Positions 35,014 through 42,171 of a DNA stretch of 64,000 nucleotides are shown here, piece after piece (positions within the stretch are counted from its first letter, which is position 1; each line of letters opens with the position of its first letter). A program made the translations under genes and the position numbers. Under the pieces are notes generated by a model. The model made no database searches. It saw nothing but the letters and a program-made list of their open reading frames with translations, and was not told where the DNA came from. The stretch is from Alphaproteobacteria bacterium. Its GTDB lineage: Bacteria; Pseudomonadota; Alphaproteobacteria; UBA2966. The stretch spans positions 17,230 to 81,229 of the forward strand of contig JABIFY010000118.1 in assembly GCA_018650465.1 (NCBI GenBank), given 5' to 3'.

Positions 35014-35259
35014 ATGGCAAGTCAGAATGAAATTAACTCCGTTGCACCTTACTCAGGTATCGCCGCAACGATCAGCGAAATCATTTCCCCTGTTGTTATA
35101 TCAATTGCGAACGGCCTGGTTTATCTTTCAGGCAAGGCAGCCAAAATGGTTGCGCGCAAACAGGAGAGTAACGTGCAAAGCCACGTTGTTTCAGCACCTC
35201 ATGTTGCCATGATCATGGTTCCCGGTAATTTTGTGACGGATGCCTTTACCCGTCGATAA
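35014..35259 (+). CDS. Small uncharacterised 81-residue protein
   Basis: I cannot assign a family. The protein opens with MASQNEINSVAPYSGIAATISEIIS and has a moderately hydrophobic stretch (about residues 17-40, PVVISIANGLVYLSG), a basic middle (KAAKMVARKQES) and a hydrophobic end before a TRR tail, so it may bind membranes peripherally or insert once. A strong ribosome site (AAAGGAGAC) stands 5-7 bases before the ATG, and a candidate promoter and a textbook terminator frame the gene, so it is a self-contained and probably well-expressed unit. Confidence 0.65.
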   Translation: MASQNEINSVAPYSGIAATISEIISPVVISIANGLVYLSGKAAKMVARKQESNVQSHVVSAPHVAMIMVPGNFVTDAFTRR

Positions 35260-35314
35260 TGCCCCGTCGATAATGCTCCGTCGCTAATTCCATCGAGAAA
35301 TTACTGTTCACATG

Positions 35315-35346
35315 AAAAAGCCCGCCTTTACGGCGGGCTTTTTTTG
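35315..35346. terminator. Bidirectional Rho-independent terminator
   Basis: An 8-bp GC-rich stem (AGCCCGCC / GGCGGGCT) with a 5-base loop, flanked by A5 on the left and a T7 run on the right. It terminates the small gene from the left and can also stop the polyamine permease transcript arriving from the right. Confidence 0.9.
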
Positions 35347-35364
35347 TTTGGAAGTGAACGGTCG

Positions 35365-36216
35365 TTAGCCAGGTGTCAAACCGCGCAGTTTTTCATTGCG
35401 ACGCCGCAGGATTTCCAATGTGGTGAGCAAGGCAATCGAAATCATCACCAGGATAGTCGCTACAGCCAGAATTGTTGGGCTGATTTGCTCGCGGATACCT
35501 GACCACATCTGACGTGGGATCGTGCGTTGTTCGAAGCCTGCAAGGAACAAGACGACGACAACTTCATCAAAAGATGTGATGAAGGCGAACAGAGCCCCGG
35601 AAATAACGCCTGGCAGGATCAGCGGCATGGTGATCTTGAAAAAGGATGTCGTGGGGTTGGCACCAAGATTGGCAGCCGCCCGCGACAACGAATTGTCAAA
35701 ACCTACCAGCGTCGCCGTCACTGTAATCACCACAAAGGGTGTGCCAAGGACTGTGTGGGCGAGGATGATACCCAGGAATGATTGATCCAGTCCGATGCTG
35801 GAATAGAAGAAATACATGCCAGCTGCGGAAATGATCAACGGTACGATCATCGGTGAAATCAACACACCCATGGTCAGGGCCCGGAACGGCATATGCGGTT
35901 TGCTCAGTCCCAAAGCAGCCAGTGTTCCCAAGGTCGTTGCCAGAATGGTTGAGGCAATGGCAATGATGAAACTGTTTTTAACCGAGTGGGTCCATTGCGT
36001 GTTGTTGATGAAGTCCTCATACCAGCGCAGAGAATAAGCATCTGGGTCAAAGGACAACATACCCTGCGTAAACGTGAAATATGGTTCAACGTTAAAGCTG
36101 AGCGGTATGATTATCAAAATTGGCGTAATCAAAAACACAAAGATGCAGGCGCATATGAAACGGAAGGTGTAATACCATGTGGTTTCAAGCGGACCAGCGT
36201 AGCTTGGTAATGCCAT
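35365..36216 (-). CDS. ABC transporter permease, spermidine/putrescine PotC type
   Basis: A 283-residue inner-membrane permease with about six helices and the binding-protein-dependent EAA loop (SRAAANLGANPTTSFFKITMPLILPGVISG). It is the last gene of the minus-strand transporter operon. The four parts are in the order ATPase, binding protein, PotB-like permease, PotC-like permease. It starts 4 bases after the stop of the PotB-like gene. Substrate by family: polyamines or related cations, but many alphaproteobacterial members transport other small charged solutes. Confidence 0.88.
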   Translation of the reverse strand: MALPSYAGPLETTWYYTFRFICACIFVFLITPILIIIPLSFNVEPYFTFTQGMLSFDPDAYSLRWYEDFINNTQWTHSVKNSFIIAIASTILATTLGTLAALGLSKPHMPFRALTMGVLISPMIVPLIISAAGMYFFYSSIGLDQSFLGIILAHTVLGTPFVVITVTATLVGFDNSLSRAAANLGANPTTSFFKITMPLILPGVISGALFAFITSFDEVVVVLFLAGFEQRTIPRQMWSGIREQISPTILAVATILVMISIALLTTLEILRRRNEKLRGLTPG

Positions 36217-36220
36217 AATA

Positions 36221-37498
36221 CTATCCCAACCTCATATTATCGATGCCAACGATCTTGTTATAGATCATGTAAAGCGCCAACACCGAGAACAACAGCAACA
36301 CACCTAATGCACCGGCCAGTCCCCAGTTCAGGGAAGTTTGCATGTGATAGGCGATTTGGTTTGAAATCAGCGTGCCATCGGTACCGCCCACCAGGGCCGG
36401 TGTGATGTAATAACCGATGGACAGGATGAAAACGAGAATACTGCCTGCACCGATCCCGGCCAGCGTTTGTGGCATATAGACCCGGACAAAAGCAGTTACC
36501 GGGTTTGCACCTAATGACAACGCTGCCCGCATATAACTCGGCGGGATTGTCTTCATAACGCTGTACAGGGGCAGAACCATGAACGGCAACAAGATGTGCG
36601 TCATGGCAATGATCGTGCCCGTCAGGTTATGTATGAGCTGAAGCCTGTTGGCGTCGTCTACAAACCCAAAGAACACAAACAGATCATTTAACACCCCTTG
36701 CGATTGCAACATGGCAATCCAGGCCGTTGTCCGCACCAGCAAAGATGTCCAGAAGGGCAATAAGACAAAAATCATTAGCAAGTTCGAATAGCGTGTCGGC
36801 AGGGTCGCCAGCAAATAGGAAATAGGGTAGGCGAGCACAACACAGATAAGTGTGATCGCGAGACTGATAGCGAATGTGCGCAAGAACAGTGTGCTATATA
36901 TCTGGCGGTCTTCCGGCTGCATCACGATATCATTGGTTTTATTGTCATACTTCATATCAACGGCATTCAGATAATAGCCGATGGTGAATTTTGAAGTATT
37001 ACGCTTGATAACTGTCCAGGTCTCCAGTTCCTTCCACCGCTTGTGCATCTTCAACACGATGGGTTTGTAGGGACCCTCTTTGACCTTTTTGGACTTGCGG
37101 GCCGAGCTGGTGATCATGCTGCGCAGACCGGACTTTTCATAATTTAATCGTGTGCCGACCTTGCCGATCTCGCGGGATATGGCACCTGCTTTCAGGTCTT
37201 TCATTAAAGCCGCAAAAACCGGTTCTTCCGGCAATGCCTTGCCGTCCCAGTTCTCCAGCGCTTTTGTTGTTTCTGGCATCAGGGTGCCGACATGCCAGTT
37301 ATCCACGCTGCGCATCGACATGTCGAATATCGGAATGAGAAAGGAAAAAAGTACAAAGACAAAAAGTGGGGTAACCAGAAGTAACGCGCGAATACGGCTC
37401 TTGCGCATAGCGCGGGTCAAACTGGCTTTCAGGGGCAATCCATCGGCGGCAAGTACAACACCATCCGCAGTCGTATCGTTAGCCATTCCAACCCCCAT
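36221..37498 (-). CDS. ABC transporter permease, PotB type with large periplasmic insert
   Basis: A 425-residue permease, about 140 residues longer than E. coli PotB. The extra part lies between helix 1 (LLLVTPLFVFVLFSFLIPIFD, about 39-60) and helix 2 (about 210-230). It is hydrophilic, with Lys-rich segments, and is therefore periplasmic. The EAA-like loop is MRAALSLGANPVTAFVRVYMPQTLAG. Such extended PotB relatives are common in alphaproteobacteria, so the insert is probably a lineage trait. It starts 114 bases after the binding-protein stop, across a stem-loop. Confidence 0.87.
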   Translation of the reverse strand: MGVGMANDTTADGVVLAADGLPLKASLTRAMRKSRIRALLLVTPLFVFVLFSFLIPIFDMSMRSVDNWHVGTLMPETTKALENWDGKALPEEPVFAALMKDLKAGAISREIGKVGTRLNYEKSGLRSMITSSARKSKKVKEGPYKPIVLKMHKRWKELETWTVIKRNTSKFTIGYYLNAVDMKYDNKTNDIVMQPEDRQIYSTLFLRTFAISLAITLICVVLAYPISYLLATLPTRYSNLLMIFVLLPFWTSLLVRTTAWIAMLQSQGVLNDLFVFFGFVDDANRLQLIHNLTGTIIAMTHILLPFMVLPLYSVMKTIPPSYMRAALSLGANPVTAFVRVYMPQTLAGIGAGSILVFILSIGYYITPALVGGTDGTLISNQIAYHMQTSLNWGLAGALGVLLLFSVLALYMIYNKIVGIDNMRLG

Positions 37499-37549
37499 CG
37501 AAATCTAAATTATTTTTATTATGCGGTTACACAAATGATAAGCCGGATT

Positions 37550-37573
37550 GCGGGACAGAATATTCTGCCCCGC
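37550..37573 (-). repeat. Intercistronic stem-loop after the binding-protein gene
   Basis: Read on the minus strand, GCGGGGCAGAA pairs with TTCTGTCCCGC (11 pairs, one G-U) around a 2-base loop. It lies 40 bases past the binding-protein stop and has no U-tract, which fits an mRNA 3'-end stabiliser that keeps binding-protein message above permease message. Confidence 0.6.
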
Positions 37574-37612
37574 GCACCGTCAATCAAGTCTTATTTCAAC
37601 AACAATGTTGCT

Positions 37613-38707
37613 CTACTTAAGCAGCCAAGCGTTGAAGCGTTCGGTCATTTCGTCACCATTGTCAGCCCACCATGCAAAGTTAGTGAGGAAACCCTGGCTG
37701 GCATATTTTGTTGGCATATGCGGCCCCATATCGATACCAAGCGTTGCGTGCTTGGAAACCATTGGACCGGAAGACTTCCGCGCCGGGCCATAAGAGATGT
37801 ATTTCGCCTGGTCAGCCAGACGCTGAGTGTCAGTTGCGAATTTCATAAACTTCATGACAGCATTAACGTTCTTGCCTTTGGCAGGAACGGCCCAGCCATC
37901 GATATCAAGAACCTGACCATCCCAAAGCATGGCAAAAGGTTGTTTTTCTTCAGCAATAGCTGAGAACCAGCGGCCATTGTAGCCAGTTCCAAACACAGCT
38001 TCACCATCGGCCAGCAGTTGCGGAGGCACAGCACCCTGGGTCCACCAGATCACGTCTTTCTTGATCGTCGCAAGTTTTGCGAAAGCGCGGTCTTTACCAG
38101 CGTCTGTGTCCAGAACGTCGTAAATCTTGCCCAGTGGAACACCGTCAGCCAGCAGAGCCCATTCAAGATTATTCACTGGCTTTTTTTGCAGGGTACGTTT
38201 GCCCGGGAAATTTTTTGTATCGAACACGTCAGCCATCGTGGTGGGCTTTTTGCCACCCCAGGCGTCAGCGCGATAAGCAAAAACAGTTGAATAGATGATT
38301 TGTGGAACAAAGCATTCAGACAGCAATGTGCCTTCCAGGAAATCCTTGGAAGCAGGGGTGCCATCAGGAGCCTTAGCCATTTCCTCGTCGATCTTGATCG
38401 GACGGAACATGCCTTCGTCACAGCCGGTAATGGCGTCTGACAAAACCACGTCGACCAGATCCCAGGTCACGTTACCTGATTCAGTCTGGGCCCGCATTTC
38501 AGCCAGGCCGCCACTGTAATCAAGCGAATTAATTTTTACATCTGAATGCATTTTCATGTAGGGCTTATGATAGGCATTCATTTGACTTGCGGTATAAGCG
38601 CCGCCCCATGAGACAACATTCAGATCAACTGCCTGGGCAGTCGATGTCATCCCTGCAAAAGCAACACCTGCGACTGCAAGTGCCGAGAGTTTCAACATTT
38701 TGTTCAT
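37613..38707 (-). CDS. Periplasmic polyamine-type ABC substrate-binding protein (PotD-like)
   Basis: A 364-residue extracellular solute-binding protein with a signal peptide (MLKLSALAVAGVAFAGMTSTAQA, cleavage before VDLNVV). The mature start LNVVSWGGAYT and the following TWDLVDVVLSDAI are typical of PotD-like proteins of alphaproteobacteria. Two cysteines (ITGCDEG, SECFVP) may form a disulfide. The ATG is preceded by GGAGG; an upstream extension in frame is rejected. It lies between the ATPase and permease genes with hairpins on both sides. Aromatic residues lining the cleft (WWTQGAVPP, YNGRWFS) agree with a cationic amine ligand, but this is not certain. Confidence 0.88.
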   Translation of the reverse strand: MNKMLKLSALAVAGVAFAGMTSTAQAVDLNVVSWGGAYTASQMNAYHKPYMKMHSDVKINSLDYSGGLAEMRAQTESGNVTWDLVDVVLSDAITGCDEGMFRPIKIDEEMAKAPDGTPASKDFLEGTLLSECFVPQIIYSTVFAYRADAWGGKKPTTMADVFDTKNFPGKRTLQKKPVNNLEWALLADGVPLGKIYDVLDTDAGKDRAFAKLATIKKDVIWWTQGAVPPQLLADGEAVFGTGYNGRWFSAIAEEKQPFAMLWDGQVLDIDGWAVPAKGKNVNAVMKFMKFATDTQRLADQAKYISYGPARKSSGPMVSKHATLGIDMGPHMPTKYASQGFLTNFAWWADNGDEMTERFNAWLLK

Positions 38708-38751
38708 TCTAAAATCCTCCGAGTTGGTTTTGGTTTTGTTATTGTCAGACA

Positions 38752-38778
38752 CGGCATTCCGGTATTTCCGGAATGCCG
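38752..38778 (-). repeat. Strong intercistronic hairpin after the ATPase gene
   Basis: Perfect 11-bp arms CGGCATTCCGG and CCGGAATGCCG around a 5-base loop, 16 bases past the ATPase stop and about 45 bases before the binding-protein start. No U-tract follows. It could attenuate or process the transcript between the ATPase and binding-protein genes. Confidence 0.6.
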
Positions 38779-38793
38779 ACACTTTCTTGATTG

Positions 38794-39888
38794 TCAGGCG
38801 TCGAGCGCCCGGCAATCGTCCGCTTCCCAGCCGATCTGGGTGATTTCGCCTTCCTTGAGATGAACATGTCCGTGAGAGTTAGGCACTTTCACGATGAATT
38901 CATTATTCCCGGACAAGCTGACACGGCTGCGAATGTGGTCGCCCAGATAGATAAGTTCTTCTACCTTGGCTTCCAGCGAATTGGTTGATTGTTCCTTGGC
39001 GACGCCAATGGTCGAGCGTTCGGGGCGCAAGGACAAAGTTGTACGTGATCCGACACCGCCGGTGTTGACGTTCAGTGCTTTGACCATACCACCACCACCT
39101 TCAAGTTCAACCTGGCAGTAGTCTCCGGTTACTTCCTTGACCTCACCATAAAGGCGATTATTTTCACCGATGAAGCCGGCCACGAATGCATTGTCGGGTT
39201 TTTCATAAAGGTCACTTGGCGACGCAAGTTGCTGAACAATCCCGTCATCAAAAACTGCAATTCGATCAGACATGGTCAGGGCTTCCGACTGGTCATGCGT
39301 CACATAGACCAAGGTTACCTGCAGGTTTTCGTGGATATGTTTGATTTCGTACTGCATTTCTTCGCGCAGGTTCTTGTCGAGGGCACCCAGCGGCTCATCC
39401 ATGAGCACAAGGCTGGGCTCAAATACAAGGGCGCGGGAAACAGCGACACGCTGTTGCTGACCACCAGATAACTGCGCCGGGCGTCGATCACCAAAGCCAC
39501 CGAGGCGCACCATATCCAGGGCTCGATTGACCTTTTCACTGATTTCAGACTTGCCCATGCCGCGGACTTCCAGCGGGAAAGCGAGGTTTTCAGCTACTGT
39601 CATGTGGGGGAACAAGGCATAATTTTGAAAGACCATGCCAATGCCGCGCTTGTGCGGCGGCACATTATTAATCGGGACACCTTCAAGATAAATTTCACCA
39701 TGTGTGGCAGGCTCGAAACCCGCGAGCATCATCAGGCAGGTTGTTTTTCCTGAACCGGAAGGCCCAAGCATGGTAACAAATTCGCCTTTTGCCACATCAA
39801 GGTTGAAGTCTTTTACGACAAGAATTTCACCGTCATAACTTTTTTGTACAGATTCGAATCGAACCAGTGGTTCCGATGCATCAGACAT
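38794..39888 (-). CDS. ABC transporter ATPase, spermidine/putrescine PotA type
   Basis: A 364-residue ATPase. Walker A GPSGSGKTT (about residue 42), Q-loop near VFQNYALFPHM, the signature LSGGQQQRVAVSRAL (about 141), Walker B LVLMDEPLGALD, and the H-loop in VYVTHDQSEAL. Residues about 245-364 form the TOBE/regulatory domain (LSLRPERSTIG and LGDHIRSRVSLSG). First gene of the four-gene transporter operon; its promoter should lie in the 289 bases toward the divergent ClpP-like gene, where I see no clear -35/-10 pair. Confidence 0.92.
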   Translation of the reverse strand: MSDASEPLVRFESVQKSYDGEILVVKDFNLDVAKGEFVTMLGPSGSGKTTCLMMLAGFEPATHGEIYLEGVPINNVPPHKRGIGMVFQNYALFPHMTVAENLAFPLEVRGMGKSEISEKVNRALDMVRLGGFGDRRPAQLSGGQQQRVAVSRALVFEPSLVLMDEPLGALDKNLREEMQYEIKHIHENLQVTLVYVTHDQSEALTMSDRIAVFDDGIVQQLASPSDLYEKPDNAFVAGFIGENNRLYGEVKEVTGDYCQVELEGGGGMVKALNVNTGGVGSRTTLSLRPERSTIGVAKEQSTNSLEAKVEELIYLGDHIRSRVSLSGNNEFIVKVPNSHGHVHLKEGEITQIGWEADDCRALDA

Positions 39889-40177
39889 TAAACTACCATC
39901 CCCCGTTGGATTTTTCAGGCCCGACTTTTCGCCGTGTGCCTTGTTATTTGTCTTGTTGACTTGACCCTAGCATGGAAAAACAGCTGAACTAAACCGGCGT
40001 TTCGAAATTAGTGCAAATTGTAAGCAATGTAAAAATAGTCGGAACGTCAGATTTATCAGCACCATTTTGTCTGTCATTTGGTTTGATTTTCGAGTTAAGG
40101 GTAGTGACCAGCCTAACATTTGCAAATTCCTGAGATTTGTCCTGGAACCGACATTGACCATATGTAATGCGCAACTC
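39889..40177. other. Intergenic region between divergent genes, no feature recognised
   Basis: This 289-base gap must hold the promoters of the transporter operon (minus) and the ClpP-like membrane-protein gene (plus). I see no convincing promoter pair, palindrome, RNA or extra gene in it. Confidence 0.5.
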
Positions 40178-41077
40178 ATGAAAAAATATATTCAGGATCA
40201 TTGGCTGGGACGCAGGTCTCTATTTTGGTCATTCTGGATCAATCTGGTCCTTTTGCGTTTTGCTGTGCTTTATGCCGAGCAATTTACGCGCCCGCCCTAT
40301 ATTGAACGATCCACATTGGCAATCGCCTTGACCGGGGCCTATTTCCTTGTCTTCCACATCCTGGTTTATGGCTGGCAAATCAGAGGGTTAATCAAAGCCA
40401 GTGATCGCTACGTTTCCGAATTTGGCTCCCAGATCATGGCGATGGCCTCACATTTTGGTATCGTCATCAGCCTTTTGTTTACCGGTTTTGCTGTTCATGA
40501 TTCGTACCAATCGCTTTTTGTGGAAGACAGGGCCAACAGCGAAAACCATCTGTCGTGGAATCACAGTCTGCTGGGCGAATATACATTGATCGTTGAAGGC
40601 AACTATATTCGGCTTGAAGGCGACCTCAGGATCGGGGTAACAAAAGCACTTGCGAAGCTGCTAGGGCAACATAAAGAAATCACAGGCATTGTATTGAGCA
40701 GTGACGGCGGACGGGTAACAGAGGGACGTAATCTGGCGCATCTTATTCAGGCCAAGGGTCTTGATACTCTTGTGATTGATGCCTGCAAGTCCGCTTGTAC
40801 AACCGCATTTATGGGTGGAAAAACGAGAGTGCTGGGAAGCCAGGGGAAACTGGGGTTTCATCAGTTCAGCCTGGACAGTATCTATTTTAATCCCTACGTC
40901 GATCCGAAGTCCGAACAGAAAATTGACCTGGATTATTACGCCAGCCGCGGCGTTAGCCAGTCTTTTCTGGATGATGTTTTTCAGGCCACACACAATCAAA
41001 TGTGGTTCCCCGGGAAAGAGTACTTGTTGGAAACAGGCGTCATTCACAAGTTCGAGACAGGCCAAATCAAGGATTGA
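40178..41077 (+). CDS. Membrane protein with ClpP/SppA-like protease fold
   Basis: A 299-residue protein: three hydrophobic helices in the first 105 residues (about 16-32, 46-64, 92-106), then a soluble domain of the ClpP/crotonase fold. ITGIVLSSDGGRVTEGRNLAHLIQAKGLDTLVIDACKSACTTAFMGG matches the SppA/NfeD/ClpP pattern. The candidate nucleophile is Ser205 (KSAC) and the general base His228 (LGFHQF), 23 apart; in ClpP they are 25 apart. Probably an integral membrane serine protease acting at the inner membrane. The ATG chosen starts MKKYIQDHW; the longer frame adds 37 residues of a different character. A gene of unknown function follows after 62 bases. Confidence 0.75.
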   Translation: MKKYIQDHWLGRRSLFWSFWINLVLLRFAVLYAEQFTRPPYIERSTLAIALTGAYFLVFHILVYGWQIRGLIKASDRYVSEFGSQIMAMASHFGIVISLLFTGFAVHDSYQSLFVEDRANSENHLSWNHSLLGEYTLIVEGNYIRLEGDLRIGVTKALAKLLGQHKEITGIVLSSDGGRVTEGRNLAHLIQAKGLDTLVIDACKSACTTAFMGGKTRVLGSQGKLGFHQFSLDSIYFNPYVDPKSEQKIDLDYYASRGVSQSFLDDVFQATHNQMWFPGKEYLLETGVIHKFETGQIKD

Positions 41078-41139
41078 TCCCTTGATTTGATCGTGTCACG
41101 ATCTGATATGCAGATTAATGAATCTGAAGGAGACCTTTT

Positions 41140-42021
41140 ATGTCGGGACCAAACCGGATTTCAAGGCAGTCTTTGATGTCAAAAAGGGCGCGCGCCATCG
41201 CCCGTCGTGAAGAAGTACAGCCCCGGGTGCTAAACTGGTTATTGGCGGCTCTTGTTATTGCGAGCCTGTTTTTGCTTGCCTCTCGTCCTTCTCAGGCGGC
41301 ACCCCAAATCCTTGGTCTGGTCGCGAGCGCCGAACCCTTACCCATGAAATGTGAAAATGGCCTGTGTGCAACTGAGGCATCGGTCTTTTGCCTGCAAAAA
41401 TGGCGGATGTCGCCGACAGCGGGCACCAGCTATCATCCAGCGGGAGGTGAGGGCGTACAACTGATTGCCTTGACGGATGACGGCAACACAATCGTTGTTC
41501 CCGATCCCGAACTTCAAATCAAGGCACTGCGTGGCCATTCAGCGGTCCAGATCGGTGTTGATGTTGAATGGCTGTATGCGCGAAAATATCAATCGGTCTC
41601 ATTGAAAATTGGTCATAAAGTCTCGCTGATCCCCGAAGCCTGGGCGGGTGACCCCAGACCGCTGACTCAAAAGGATATCGAGACAGCGCTTGGAACATTG
41701 CGCGACATGGGACACAAACTGGTTGATACAGCGGGTAAAAATGTCGCTGCGGCCCAGCTACTGGCCCATGTGGGTGGAAAACTCCCCCGTTTGGGTCGAG
41801 CGCATGACGATATCCGCAATGCGGCCTGGAAAACCGGTCTCAAAGGTGTTTCGGACATTAATGCCAAAGTTCTGGCAAAGGCCAAAAAGAAGTTTGATCG
41901 TTGCCATGATGTCACCTTTGGTGGCGCAACGTCACTCAGGCAGTGTCTGGGTGCGCAGCACGATATACTTATGGGTAAACTGAATGCCCGCTACTGGGGT
42001 GCAACCGAATTCGGTATGTGA
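41140..42021 (+). CDS. Uncharacterised secreted or membrane-anchored 293-residue protein
   Basis: Not a family I can name. A basic N-terminus (about residues 1-30) is followed by one hydrophobic helix (LNWLLAALVIASLFLLASRPSQAA), which is either an uncleaved anchor or a long signal peptide. The exported part begins with a cysteine cluster CENGLCATEASVFCLQKWR (about residues 69-88), a beta-rich stretch and a helical C-terminal half with two more cysteines (RCHDVTFGG and RQCLGAQ). Disulfides are likely. A strong GGAGACC ribosome site precedes the ATG. It lies between the ClpP-like gene and ntrY, 62 and 150 bases away. Confidence 0.6.
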   Translation: MSGPNRISRQSLMSKRARAIARREEVQPRVLNWLLAALVIASLFLLASRPSQAAPQILGLVASAEPLPMKCENGLCATEASVFCLQKWRMSPTAGTSYHPAGGEGVQLIALTDDGNTIVVPDPELQIKALRGHSAVQIGVDVEWLYARKYQSVSLKIGHKVSLIPEAWAGDPRPLTQKDIETALGTLRDMGHKLVDTAGKNVAAAQLLAHVGGKLPRLGRAHDDIRNAAWKTGLKGVSDINAKVLAKAKKKFDRCHDVTFGGATSLRQCLGAQHDILMGKLNARYWGATEFGM

Positions 42022-42171
42022 GGTCGCTCACGTTTTCTGCCGCTCAAGTGATGTATTTTCGCAACAATATGCTAAACTCTTGTGACTTTTCAGCCTCAGT
42101 TGAATCGTAATGCTGTTTGGCATCCAGGGTCGAACGGCTGTTACAAATGAATAGATCGGGCGCCGTTTAAC

